A stretch of DNA of 38,667 nucleotides from Serpentinimonas sp. (lineage in GTDB: Bacteria > Pseudomonadota > Gammaproteobacteria > Burkholderiales > Burkholderiaceae_C). The DNA lies in the NCBI GenBank assembly GCA_025458665.1, contig JALOSG010000004.1, forward strand, positions 1-38,667. Direction: 5' to 3'. Shown here piece after piece: positions 27,066 through 34,772 of the stretch (positions are counted from its first letter, which is position 1; each line of letters starts with the position of its first letter). A program made the position numbers and the translations under genes. The notes beneath the pieces are model-generated. The model did no database searches and was not told where the DNA came from. It saw only the letters and a program-made list of their open reading frames with translations.

Positions 27066-27473
27066 TCAGGACAGGTGTGCGCTGATGAGCTTGGTCATCT
27101 CGAACATGGACACCTGAGGCTTCTTGAAGATTTCCTTCAGCTTGGCGTCTGCGTTGATCATGCGCTTGTTGGCAGCGTCCTGCAGCTTGTTCTTCTTGAT
27201 GTAGTCCCACACCTTCTTGGTGACTTCCGTTCGGGGCATGGGCGTGGCACCAATCACGGCGGCCAGCGTGGCGCTGGGCGTCATCGCCTTCATGAACGCG
27301 GCATTGGGGGTGCGCTTCTTGGCGGGGGCAGCGGCCTTTTTGGCCGGAGCGGCGGCTTTCTTGGCCGGAGCTGCAGCTTTCTTGGCGGGAGCAGCGGCTT
27401 TCTTCGCCGGAGCGGCGGCCTTCTTGGCCGGAGCGGCGGCCTTCTTGGCCGGGGCTTTCTTAGCAGTTGCCAT
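27066..27473 (-). CDS. SWIB/MDM2-domain protein with histone-H1-like N-terminal tail
   Basis: This 135-residue protein has an N-terminal basic tail made of lysine/alanine/proline repeats: six consecutive AAAPAKK heptads (residues 12-53) after MATAKKAPAKK. The C-terminal SWIB fold (about residues 58-135) contains PRTEVTKKVWDYIKKNKLQD and NADAKLKEIF. Bacterial SWIB proteins with such tails are known in Chlamydiae and betaproteobacteria. The tail is like bacterial histone H1-like proteins and should bind DNA or RNA non-specifically. The start is fixed by AAAGGA about 7 nt upstream. It likely acts as a nucleoid-associated protein; direct evidence for that role is lacking. Confidence 0.9.
   Translation of the reverse strand: MATAKKAPAKKAAAPAKKAAAPAKKAAAPAKKAAAPAKKAAAPAKKAAAPAKKRTPNAAFMKAMTPSATLAAVIGATPMPRTEVTKKVWDYIKKNKLQDAANKRMINADAKLKEIFKKPQVSMFEMTKLISAHLS
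27315..27440. repeat. Six 21-bp imperfect tandem repeats in the SWIB gene
   Basis: The units encode AAAPAKK and vary at silent positions (for example GGAGCGGCGGCC versus GGAGCTGCAGCT). The amino-acid unit is exact in all six. Silent divergence shows selection on the peptide and age of the array. Confidence 0.9.
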
Positions 27474-27648
27474 GTGAGAAATCCTTTTTTGGGAAGTTAA
27501 GTTCTACCCTGTCGCGACGCATTCGGCGCAGAGGCCATCGCATGCTAATGCCAAAGTGGGGGGAATCCAAGGCGGGAAGGCCGGCAGTCCTCATTTTTTT
27601 ACCCAATAGCGGGTTTTTCCGGGTCTGGGTGTGGCGCCAGTGCTCTCT

Positions 27649-27654
27649 TATGAT
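27649..27654 (+). promoter_or_regulatory. Possible -10 box upstream of the RraA-like gene
   Basis: TATGAT lies about 80 nt upstream of the RraA-like start codon. No good -35 match is visible at the usual spacing. The rest of the 261-bp gap (27474-27734) holds the SWIB gene leader and no ORF that I can support. Confidence 0.3.
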
Positions 27655-27734
27655 TTCCCGGTGGTCCACTTCGCCCTGCCCGCCACGGCATCCACTGGCC
27701 ATCGGGCCGACGTTTAGCTCCGCGCTTGCCCCCC

Positions 27735-28244
27735 ATGACAACCAAAGCCCAACCCCTGCTTGCCACTTGCGATATCTGTGATCTTCACCTGAAGCAGCCG
27801 CTGGAAGGCCTGCGCGTGCTACCTCCCGTGTTTCTCGATCTCGGTGGGCTGGGCAGCTTTGCTGGGCCTGTATCGACGGTGCAGTGCCATGAGGACAACT
27901 CGCTCGTCAAGGCAGCCGTGGAGTCACCGGGAGAGGGAAGGGTGCTGGTGGTGGACGGCGGTGCGTCCCTACGCCGTGCGCTGGTCGGGGGAAACCTCGC
28001 GGCCGCCGCGGTGCGCAACGGCTGGGCGGGCCTGGTGGTGGACGGTTGCGTGCGCGACGCCGCTGAACTGCGTGCGGCGGCCATTGGCATACGTGCACTG
28101 GCCCTCATGCCGCTGCCCACGGTGAAGCGCAACCACGGCCAGCGCGACGTCACCGTGCTGGTGCAGGGGGTTCCTGTGCAGCCTGGCGATTGGCTCTATG
28201 CCGATGCCGATGGCATGGTGCTGACGCGCGGGCCCGTGCTCTGA
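27735..28244 (+). CDS. RraA-like protein, probable 4-hydroxy-4-methyl-2-oxoglutarate-type aldolase
   Basis: This 169-residue protein has the RraA fold: DLGGLGSFAGPVSTVQCHEDNSL, then GRVLVVDGGASLRRALVGGN. It carries the G-x20-R-D-x2-E pattern of catalytically active aldolases (second Gly of VGGN to RDAAE, counted exactly 20 residues). E. coli RraA, the RNase E regulator, lacks this pattern. An aldolase acting on 4-hydroxy-4-methyl-2-oxoglutarate or oxaloacetate is therefore more likely than an RNase regulator. The ATG at 27735 is preferred to the TTG at 27726. No pathway partners are adjacent. Confidence 0.88.
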   Translation: MTTKAQPLLATCDICDLHLKQPLEGLRVLPPVFLDLGGLGSFAGPVSTVQCHEDNSLVKAAVESPGEGRVLVVDGGASLRRALVGGNLAAAAVRNGWAGLVVDGCVRDAAELRAAAIGIRALALMPLPTVKRNHGQRDVTVLVQGVPVQPGDWLYADADGMVLTRGPVL

Positions 28245-28248
28245 GCCA

Positions 28249-28279
28249 GCCCTGCGCCCGCCTGCCAGGGCAGCGCAGG
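28249..28279. other. Hairpin between convergent genes
   Basis: CCTGCGC (28251-28257) pairs with GCGCAGG (28273-28279), and an inner GCCCTG/CAGGGC repeat gives an alternative stem. It sits between the RraA-like gene and the TauE/SafE gene. There is no T tract, so termination is only possible, not shown. Confidence 0.35.
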
Positions 28280-28297
28280 TCAGGTCAGGTCAGGTCA
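28276..28297. repeat. CAGGT x4 pentamer repeat at the end of the permease gene
   Basis: CAGGT is repeated four times (28276-28295) and runs into the stop codon of the minus-strand permease (TCA, 28295-28297). Pentamer length is not a multiple of three, so copy change next to the stop could only alter the 3' untranslated region. Confidence 0.85.
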
Positions 28298-29107
28298 CGC
28301 CGTGAGCCCGCGGTACAGCATGTAGGCCGCGAGCGCGTAAAGCACGAAGGCAAAGACGCGCTTCAACTGCTTGACGGGCATCGCGTGGGCAGCGCGCACG
28401 CCCAAGGGCGCCATCAGCACGCTCACCACGGCAATCACTGCCAGCGCTGGCAGGTACACATAGCCCAGGGAGCCAGGCGGAAGCCCATCGGTACCGGTGC
28501 CGGCAATCATGTAGCCCACCGCGTTGGCCAGCGCAATCGGAAAGCCCAGCGCTGCGCTGGTGGCCACCGCGTGGTGCATGGCCACGTTGCACCACGTGAG
28601 GAAGGGTACGCTCACAAAGCCGCCACCCGCGCCCACCAGGCCAGACAGGAAGCCGATGACTCCGCCCGCTGCGAGTTGCCCCCCAGTGCCGGGCAAGGTG
28701 CGGCTGGGCTTGGGTTTCTTGTCCAGCAGCATCTGCGTGGCGGAAAAGCTCACAAAGGCCGCGAAGAACAAAGCCAGCCAAGAACCCTTCAGCAGCGCAA
28801 AAACGCCCAGGCTGGCCACGGCCGAGCCCAGCACGATACCGGGCGCCAGGCGCTTGACCACATCCCAGCGCACGGCGCCGCGCTTGTGGTGGGCGCGCAC
28901 GCTGGAGACCGAAGTGAAGATGATGGTGGCCATGGAGGTGGCAATCGCCATCTTCACCGCGAGGTCGGGGCTGACGCCCCGCGCACTCATGATGATGGTG
29001 ATGAAGGGCACCATGATCATGCCGCCGCCGATACCCAGCAGCCCCGCCAGAAAACCAGTGAAGAGGCCCAGAACGGCGAGTTCAAGAATCAGCAGGGGTT
29101 CGAGCAT
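28295..29107 (-). CDS. TauE/SafE (TSUP) family permease
   Basis: This 270-residue integral membrane protein contains the two related glycine-rich halves of the family: GFLAGLLGIGGGMIMVPF near residue 20 and GFLSGLVGAGGGFVSVPFL near residue 155. About eight hydrophobic segments are seen. Members export sulfite, sulfoacetate or other sulfur-containing organic anions. The start at 29107 (MLEPLLILEL) is chosen because the track start at 29143 adds a poor N-terminus. No sulfur gene is next to it, so the substrate is unknown. Confidence 0.9.
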   Translation of the reverse strand: MLEPLLILELAVLGLFTGFLAGLLGIGGGMIMVPFITIIMSARGVSPDLAVKMAIATSMATIIFTSVSSVRAHHKRGAVRWDVVKRLAPGIVLGSAVASLGVFALLKGSWLALFFAAFVSFSATQMLLDKKPKPSRTLPGTGGQLAAGGVIGFLSGLVGAGGGFVSVPFLTWCNVAMHHAVATSAALGFPIALANAVGYMIAGTGTDGLPPGSLGYVYLPALAVIAVVSVLMAPLGVRAAHAMPVKQLKRVFAFVLYALAAYMLYRGLTA

Positions 29108-29219
29108 GGCGCAGCATATTGAGGGCGGTGGGGCAGGGCCCATACGCCCGTGGTGATCAGGACGGAGAGGAAGTCGGTACGCAGAGGGGGCTAATCCCCG
29201 AGGGGCGCCGGAATAAGGT

Positions 29220-29391
29220 GTCTGCCGCCAGACCGGACCGGCATCCTGAACGGAGGGGTTCAGGTGGGCGAGGGCAGCACAGCTTCGGGTTCGTCTGACG
29301 CGAGACGCTCACACCCACTGTGCAATGTACCAAGCCCGGGCTCAATGAGCATTGGTTCAAGGAAATATAAAGCCCGGCCGCAGCAGCAGAC
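29220..29391 (-). ncRNA. ssrS: 6S RNA
   Basis: On the minus strand the RNA starts GUCUGCUGC and ends GCGGCAGAC, forming a 9-bp closing stem, extended by GGCCGG with CCGGUC. Inside is the GGGCUU/GAGCCC stem. A downstream segment aligns with the E. coli 6S 3' half (CACCUUGAACC; here CCACCUGAACC), and CUUGGU matches GUUGGU. The length of about 172 nt is normal. It follows zapA, the classical position in proteobacteria. It should bind the housekeeping RNA polymerase as a promoter mimic in stationary phase. The ends are inferred from pairing and may be off by a few bases. Confidence 0.88.
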
Positions 29392-29397
29392 GGGACC

Positions 29398-29403
29398 ATT
29401 GTA
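29398..29403 (-). promoter_or_regulatory. -10 box of the 6S RNA promoter
   Basis: TACAAT on the minus strand is separated by 6 nt from the inferred 6S start (G at 29391). No consensus -35 is visible 17 nt upstream. The 6S RNA may therefore have its own promoter besides read-through from zapA. Confidence 0.5.
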
Positions 29404-29443
29404 AAACCAAAGCGTGCCCCGCGCAGCCCGAGGGGCTGGCGCT

Positions 29444-29827
29444 TCAGATCAGTTGCCCGTCGTTGGCCAGCGCGGCGTCAAGCCGAGACAGCAGGGACTT
29501 GAGCTGGGCCTCTTCGGCCTGCGGGAGGGTGGCGGACGGAGCGGCTGCGGCGGGCGCGGGCGCGGGTTCTGCCTCTGTCTGGCCAAAGGAGGACGCGCGG
29601 AACGACAGGGCGTCCTTTTGCAACAGTTCGAAAGCGATGTTGAGCGAAGCCAACACGGCAATGCGGTCCCGGGCCTTGACCTTGCCTGCGTCGCGGATGC
29701 GGCACATGGCGCTGTCCACCTTGGCCACAGCGTCCATGAGGGCACCCTCTCCATCTACCGGGCAGGCCAGCAGGTAGCTCTGTCCCATGATCTGGACTTC
29801 GATCTGTTTGATGCCGGGCTTGTTCAT
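29444..29827 (-). CDS. zapA: Cell division protein ZapA
   Basis: This 127-residue protein starts MNKPGIKQIEVQIMGQSYLLACP, the ZapA N-terminal domain that supports FtsZ filament bundling. A long helical C-terminal part follows (about 45-85, with DRIAVLASLNIAFELLQ). An alanine/proline-rich stretch (PAPAPAAAAPSA) extends the linker before a last helix, making it longer than the 109-residue E. coli protein. Its ATG overlaps the stop of the upstream zapB-like gene (29824-29827), so translation is probably coupled. It is followed by 6S RNA, a conserved order. Confidence 0.9.
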   Translation of the reverse strand: MNKPGIKQIEVQIMGQSYLLACPVDGEGALMDAVAKVDSAMCRIRDAGKVKARDRIAVLASLNIAFELLQKDALSFRASSFGQTEAEPAPAPAAAAPSATLPQAEEAQLKSLLSRLDAALANDGQLI

Positions 29828-30054
29828 GGTTCGGTCTCGCCGGTGTCGGCGGGCAGCTGGGAGATCAGCGCGTCCAGGCGCTGCCGCGCCGTCTGCAACT
29901 GCTGTCTGAGCTGGTCGCGCTCGGCGCTCAGGGACTGCACCTGCCCACCGAGCAGTTCGTTGGTGCGGTGCAATTCCTCGTGCCGCAGCAGCAAACGCTC
30001 CACGCGGTCGGTGATCTGGTCGATGTAGGTCTGGGCAGCCATGTGGAACCGCAT
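29824..30054 (-). CDS. ZapB-like coiled-coil protein (TIGR02449 type)
   Basis: This 76-residue protein is almost entirely one predicted coiled coil (TYIDQITDRVERLLLRHEEL and SAERDQLRQQLQTARQRLDAL). Such proteins sit upstream of zapA in many beta- and gammaproteobacteria and are thought to act in cell division, though the link to ZapB is by analogy. Either the ATG at 30054 or the one at 30042 (MAAQTYID) could be the start; neither has a strong ribosome-binding site. The stop overlaps the zapA start. The gene is divergent from the B12 operon. Confidence 0.82.
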   Translation of the reverse strand: MRFHMAAQTYIDQITDRVERLLLRHEELHRTNELLGGQVQSLSAERDQLRQQLQTARQRLDALISQLPADTGETEP

Positions 30055-30079
30055 TGTAGGCCGGCGCCGATGGCATGGC

Positions 30080-30085
30080 TACAAT
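30080..30085 (+). promoter_or_regulatory. -10 box of the cobalamin operon promoter
   Basis: TACAAT inside GGCTACAATG lies just upstream of the predicted riboswitch 5' end, so transcription should start near 30091. A TTGTAG at 30054 is spaced 20 nt away, too far for a good -35. Confidence 0.5.
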
Positions 30086-30089
30086 GCAC

Positions 30090-30350
30090 GCGTTGGTGCT
30101 CGCTGCGTGGTTCTTGCGCAGCAGTTCAACGGGAAGCTGGGGGATGTTCGCCTAGACAGGCGGCATCTAACCAGCGCTGCCCCCGCAACGGTAAGTGGAC
30201 GGGTTTTGCGTGTGCCCTGGCGCCCGCAGTACCCCGCTTTCATCTCACCGCCACTGGCGCCTGCACAGGTGCTGGGAAGGCGATGAAGGTAGATCCACCA
30301 GCCCGGATACCGGCCAACAAGGTGGTGGTGCGTCTGCATGTCTGTGCAGA
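30090..30350 (+). promoter_or_regulatory. Cobalamin (B12) riboswitch
   Basis: The core segments are present in order: ACGGGAAGCTGGGGGA, the highly conserved GCTGCCCCCGCAACGGTAA (30175-30193) and the B12 box AGCCCGGATACCGGCC (30300-30315). A hairpin TCTGCA-TGTCTG-TGCAGA follows at about 30332-30349. It lies in the 361-bp region between the zapB-like gene and btuB. No clear intrinsic terminator precedes the btuB start, so control is more likely translational or by another route. Binding of adenosylcobalamin should lower expression of btuB and probably the downstream cob genes. The exact edges are approximate. Confidence 0.93.
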
Positions 30351-30416
30351 GGTGCCTCCGTAACGTCCATGCACTGTCGGGGAAGGCGGTGAGGACAGCT
30401 TTGCCAGGTGTTTTTT

Positions 30417-32376
30417 ATGAAATCCGTACTTCGGAGGTTGCCCCTTGGTGTGCAAGCCTCGCTGGGTGCTGCGCGCCCGAAACTGGTCTGGTCTTTTTCG
30501 CCATATCTCCGCTCTGCGCGGCCCCTGAGGTGGGCGGCTGCGTCGCTGTGCATGCTTGGGGCCAGCGGTGCTGCGTTGGCCCAAAGCTCAGCCCTGCAGC
30601 CGGGTATGCTCCCGCCCACCATGGTGACCGCCACGCGGTTTGCCGAGCCGCTGGCCACGCTGCCTCTGGGGGTGAGCATCATCACCGCAGAGGAAATCCG
30701 GGTCTCGGGTGCCACCACCGTGAACGAGGCAGTCATGCGGCTGCTGGGTGTGCCGGGTCGGCAGGACTTGTATGGCGGTGGCGATTACAACCTGGACCTG
30801 CGCGGATTCGGTTCTACCGCGGACTCCAACCAGGTCGTCGTGCTCGATGGGGTGCGGCTGAACGAGGCGGATCTTGGCGGAACCCGTCTGGCAGGCATCA
30901 ACATCGACACCGTGGAACGCATCGAGGTGCTCCGCGGAAACGGCGCCGTTCTGTATGGTGAGGGCGCCACTGGCGGCGTGATTGTCATCACGACCAAGGC
31001 CGGCAACGGCACAGAGCGGAGGAACACGGCTTCGCTCTACACCGCGTTGGGTAGCTACGACACACAGGAACTGCGGGCCAGCGCGACATTGGCCGCCGGC
31101 GGGTTCTCCGTCGATGTGGCGGCTCAGGACCGGCGCAGCGACAACCACCGCGACAACTTCAATTCCAGCACCGATGGCGTGGCCCGGCGCCTTGAGCTTT
31201 GCCGAGTATTTGCAGAACCCGCAGCAGACCAACCGACCCAACGACTTTGCTTCCATCCGCAACGAGCGCAGTGGGGCGTTTGCGGAGTGGCTGGTGGGCA
31301 ACTGGCAACTGGGTGTGGACGCCAGCTACCGAGAGAAGAGCCTGCGATCGTTTCAGGGTTCGCTGTTCGGCTATGACATTGACGCACAGACCCTGAGCCT
31401 CAAGGGGCGCCACACCCGCCAGGTGGGCACGGGAAGCAACGCGCTGGTGCTGGGGCACGACGCGAACCGCTGGGCACGGCTCCAGACCTCGGGGTCTACC
31501 GCGCGGCAAAAGACCGAGGCGTGGTATGGCAGGAACGACTACACCTGGGCTTCCGGGACGCGCCTGTCGGTAGGGGCGCGAACCGAGCGGCTGGACAAGG
31601 CGGCCACGTCGGGCGCCAGCGTGTTGAACGACCGCCTGACAGCCTGGGATTTCGGCGTGGCCCAGCCACTGGGGACCGGACAGCAGGTCTGGGTGCGCGT
31701 GGGGTCGAGCTTTCGCCTGGCCAACGTGGATGAGTTCAGCTTTGTGACACCGGGGGTCTCGTTGCTGCCTCAGGAGTCCCGCGACGTGGAGGCCGGATGG
31801 CGCTTGGGGCTTGCTCCCTACCGCGTGGAATTGCGGGCTTACCGGAGTCGCCTGACGAATGAAATTGGCTACGATCCTGCTGCGGTGGGTCCGGCATCGG
31901 CCTTTGGCTTCGATGGCGCCAACGTGAACTTCGATCCCACCACACGCAGCGGTCTGGAAGCAGACGCGCAATGGGAAGTTGGCCCGGAGCTCAGCGTGGG
32001 TGTTCGCGCTGGATGGCGCAAATCGGTGTTTCGCTCGGGCCCGTATGCGGGTCGGGATGTGCCACTGGCACCGCGCCGTACGTTGGCCTTGCGCGCGGAC
32101 TGGGCGCCCGCTGCCGGCCACCGCGTCAGTGGAGGGGTGAACTGGGTCAGTTCGCAGGCCCCCACCTTCACCAACCAGTGCCGGATCCCGTCCTACACCA
32201 CGGTGGATGCCCGTTACAGCGTACAGGTGCGCAAAGCAGAGTTGTCGCTGGGAGTGGCCAACCTGTTTGACCGCAACTACTTCACGCAGGCGTTTGGCTG
32301 TGCCGGGAGCAACGCAACTTCGCTGTACCCCGAACCGGGCCGCACCTTCACCGCTGCGGTGCGCGTACAGTTCTGA
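30417..32376 (+). pseudogene. btuB: Vitamin B12 TonB-dependent receptor, frame broken near 31185
   Basis: The gene is read in two frames. The first part (to about 31190) has a signal-like N-terminus, a TonB-box-like segment (PPTMVTATRF) and the plug domain with VVVLDGVRLNEADLGG and VERIEVLRGNGAVLYGEGATGGVI. The second part (frame +1, about 31183-32376) has the barrel ending FTAAVRVQF. At 31181-31191 (GGCCCGGCGCC) the frame changes and the plug-to-barrel join is abnormal. Sequence typical of this class between DGVA and PGALSFAEYLQNP appears to be missing. The net change equals a loss of 3n+2 bases or a gain of one. It may be a true mutation or an assembly error. Start codon taken as ATG 30417; a GTG at 30408 is the alternative. 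Confidence 0.85.
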
Positions 32377-32384
32377 CCACCACC

Positions 32385-33206
32385 ATGACCCTGCCCGGCC
32401 CGCAGCGCATCGTCTGCCTCACCGAAGAAACCACAGAGTGGCTTTACCTGCTGGGGCAGGAAAGCCGCATCGTGGGCATTTCGGGTTACACGGTGCGCCC
32501 GCGCCGGGCGCGGCAGGAGAAGCCGAAGGTCAGTGCGTTTCTCAGTGCCAAGGTCGACAAGATTCTGGCGCTGGAACCCGACTGCGTGTTCGGCTTCTCC
32601 GATTTGCAGGCCGATATTGCAGCCCAGCTGATCCGGGCGGGTGTGCAGGTCACGGTGTTCAACCAGCGCAGCATCGACGAGATTTTTTCCATGCTCTACC
32701 AGGTGGCCGCCATGGTGGGTTGTGCCGACGCCGGGCTGGCGCACATGGCGCAGTGGCGCGCCCGCATGGACACTATTCGCGCCAGCGTGGCCGAGCGCGT
32801 GGCGGCAGGACAGCGCAGGCCGCGGGTGTACTTTGAGGAATGGGACGAACCGCGCATCAGCGCCATACGCTGGGTGTCCGAACTGGTGCAGTTGGCCGGA
32901 GGGCAGGACATTTTCCCGGAGCTGGCGCGCGAGCCTATGGGGAAGCAGCGCATCCTGCCCAACGACGACTTGCTGCTGCAGCGCAACCCCGACATCGTGA
33001 TCGGCTCCTGGTGCGGCAAGAAATTCCGCGCAGAAAACGTGGCGGCCCGACCCGGCTGGGAGGCGGTGAATGCGGTGCGAGACGCGCAGTTGTTCGAGGT
33101 GAAATCGGCCGACATTCTTCAGCCCGGACCCGCTGCACTGACCGATGGGTTGGAGCAGCTGCACGCCATTGTGGCGCGCTGGATGGACCAGTATGGCGCC
33201 GCTTGA
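32385..33206 (+). CDS. BtuF-like cobalamin-binding protein without signal peptide
   Basis: This 273-residue protein has the helical-backbone metal/cobalamin substrate-binding fold: RIVCLTEETTEWLYLLGQ, then ILALEPDCVFGFSDLQADIAAQLIRAG, and later NPDIVIGSWCGKKF. The N-terminus (MTLPGPQRIVCL) starts directly on the fold with no signal peptide or lipobox, so it should stay in the cytoplasm unless the true start is upstream. It lies 8 bp after the btuB stop and overlaps cobU by 14 bp. It may bind corrinoid after import or be a former periplasmic protein. This is separate from the btuF gene at 33804. Confidence 0.85.
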   Translation: MTLPGPQRIVCLTEETTEWLYLLGQESRIVGISGYTVRPRRARQEKPKVSAFLSAKVDKILALEPDCVFGFSDLQADIAAQLIRAGVQVTVFNQRSIDEIFSMLYQVAAMVGCADAGLAHMAQWRARMDTIRASVAERVAAGQRRPRVYFEEWDEPRISAIRWVSELVQLAGGQDIFPELAREPMGKQRILPNDDLLLQRNPDIVIGSWCGKKFRAENVAARPGWEAVNAVRDAQLFEVKSADILQPGPAALTDGLEQLHAIVARWMDQYGAA

Positions 33207-33807
33207 TGCCCCGTCTGGCGCGTTGCGCGTGGCACAGAGCGAGCTGTTGCTGGGTGGCCAGCGCAGTGGCAAATCGCGCAGGGCTGAAATGCTGGCGCGC
33301 GCATGGCTGGATGGCGCCAGTGGCCGCTCGGTGGTGTTCGTGGCCACCGCCACCGCCGGAGACGAGGACATGCGCCAGCGCATTGCACGCCACCGGCAAG
33401 ACCGAGCGCGGTATCTGCCCGAAGCGCTCACGGTGGAAGCTGCGCAGGATATGCCTGCAGCTTTGTTGCAGCATGCTGCGCCACACACGCTGCTGGTGGT
33501 GGATTGCCTGACGTTGTGGCTCACGCACCACCTCATGCCGGCGGAGGGTGCCGGCACTTGGGGCGCCGATGTGCTTTCAGCCCGTGCCCAGGACCTCGCG
33601 GCGCACCTGCTGAATGCGCTGCCAAAGCTGTCTGGCCCGGTAGTGCTGGTGAGCAATGAAACCGGCCTGGGTGTGGTGCCGCTGGGCCGCGAGGTACGGA
33701 TCTGGGTGGACGAACTGGGCCGCCTGAACCAGGCCGTGGCCGCACAGGTGGAGCGCGTCACGCTCATGGTGGCGGGCTGCCCGCTGGTGGTGAAGGGGCA
33801 GGCATGA
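33193..33807 (+). CDS. cobU: Adenosylcobinamide kinase/adenosylcobinamide-phosphate guanylyltransferase
   Basis: The 204-residue enzyme (also called CobP) phosphorylates adenosylcobinamide and then transfers GMP to give adenosylcobinamide-GDP. The P-loop is LLGGQRSGKSRRAE (about residues 20-33). The family blocks LLVVDCLTLWLTHHL and VSNETGLGVVPLGREVRIWVDELGRLNQ are intact. The start at 33193 (MAPLDAPSG) is preferred over the track start at 33145. It overlaps the gene before it by 14 bp and the btuF ATG (ATGA) at its end. This is the salvage and late-synthesis step shared with cobS. Confidence 0.94.
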   Translation: MAPLDAPSGALRVAQSELLLGGQRSGKSRRAEMLARAWLDGASGRSVVFVATATAGDEDMRQRIARHRQDRARYLPEALTVEAAQDMPAALLQHAAPHTLLVVDCLTLWLTHHLMPAEGAGTWGADVLSARAQDLAAHLLNALPKLSGPVVLVSNETGLGVVPLGREVRIWVDELGRLNQAVAAQVERVTLMVAGCPLVVKGQA

Positions 33808-34772
33808 AGTTTCCCGGCAACAAGCGCCTGCGCGCCAGTCTGGCTTCCCGGCTGCCTGCCTGCGTTGCGGTGGCCCTGCTGTGGGCCGTTCCGCTCGCCG
33901 TCCAGGCCAACCCGGCAGCACTGGCTGCACCGGCTGCAGGCTCCGGCCCCGCGCTTGTTCGCATCACCGACGACCTCGGCCGGGTCCATCAGTTCGACCA
34001 GCGCCCGCAGCGCATCGTCAGCCTGTTGCCCTCGCTCACGGAAACCGTGTGTGCGCTGAACGCCTGCCAGCAGCTGGTGGGCGTGGACGATTACTCCAAT
34101 TGGCCTGCCGAGGTGCAGCGTCTGCCCCGGCTGGGTGGCGGCATCGATGCCAACCCGGAGCGGGTGCTGGCCCTGCAGCCCGACGTGGTGCTGGTGGCCA
34201 GTTCCTCGCGGGCCTTGCCGCGCTTGCAGGCCCTGGGCCTGAAGGTGCTGGCGCTGGAGCCCAAGACCCAGGCCGACGCCCAGCGCGTGTTCCTGCAGGT
34301 GGCCGCTTTGCTGTCCGTTCCACAGGCCGATGCTGCTGCCCGCTGGCAGGCCATGGACGCCGAGGTGTCCGCCATCACCGGTGCGTGGCGGGCGACCCGT
34401 GCACCGAGTGCCCCGCCGGTCAAGGTGTATTTCGAAGTGAACAGCGCGCCCTACGCGGCCGCGCCGTCCTCTTTCATTGGCCAGATGCTGGCGCGCTTCG
34501 GGGTGCAGAACATCGTGCCCGAGGGTCTGGGGCCGTTCCCGCGCATCAACCCCGAACTGGTGGTGCGTGCTCAGCCCGACGTGATCATGGTGAGCGATCG
34601 CAACCCCCAGGGCATGGCGCAGCGCCCGGGCTGGCACAGCGTTCCCGCCGTGCGGCTGCAGCGCGTTTGCCTGTTCAGCCCGGAGCAGGGCGATGTGCTG
34701 GTGCGCCCCGGTCCGCGCATGGCCGAGGCGGCCCAACTGCTGTCCGACTGCCTGAAGGCGCAGGTGCCATGA
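33804..34772 (+). CDS. btuF: Periplasmic vitamin B12-binding protein BtuF
   Basis: This 322-residue protein has an N-terminal signal peptide (about 1-35, with CVAVALLWAVPLAVQA). The class III binding-protein fold then shows RIVSLLPSLTETVCALNA, VDDYSNWPAEVQRLPRLGG and the glutamate-bearing KVYFEVNSAPYAAA. It should pass cobalamin from the receptor to BtuCD. The start overlaps the cobU stop and the stop overlaps the btuC start, so this stretch is translated as a unit. It is longer than E. coli BtuF (266 residues), mainly at the N-terminus. Confidence 0.93.
   Translation: MKFPGNKRLRASLASRLPACVAVALLWAVPLAVQANPAALAAPAAGSGPALVRITDDLGRVHQFDQRPQRIVSLLPSLTETVCALNACQQLVGVDDYSNWPAEVQRLPRLGGGIDANPERVLALQPDVVLVASSSRALPRLQALGLKVLALEPKTQADAQRVFLQVAALLSVPQADAAARWQAMDAEVSAITGAWRATRAPSAPPVKVYFEVNSAPYAAAPSSFIGQMLARFGVQNIVPEGLGPFPRINPELVVRAQPDVIMVSDRNPQGMAQRPGWHSVPAVRLQRVCLFSPEQGDVLVRPGPRMAEAAQLLSDCLKAQVP

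Noticed and set aside
27015-27500. 161-codon plus-strand ORF with glycine/leucine repeats
   Set aside because: It is the reverse reading of the AAAPAKK repeats of the SWIB gene, which has a better start and ribosome-binding site.
27540-27560. Sigma-54-like TGGCATTAGCATGC upstream of the SWIB gene (minus strand)
   Set aside because: The GG-to-GC spacing is one base short and the consensus match is partial.
29157-29399. 80-codon minus-strand ORF
   Set aside because: It coincides with the 6S RNA, whose pairing and position explain the sequence better than a protein.
31183-31200. Programmed ribosomal frameshift in btuB
   Set aside because: No slippery heptamer or obvious stimulating structure is present, and the protein sequence also seems to lack a segment at the junction.
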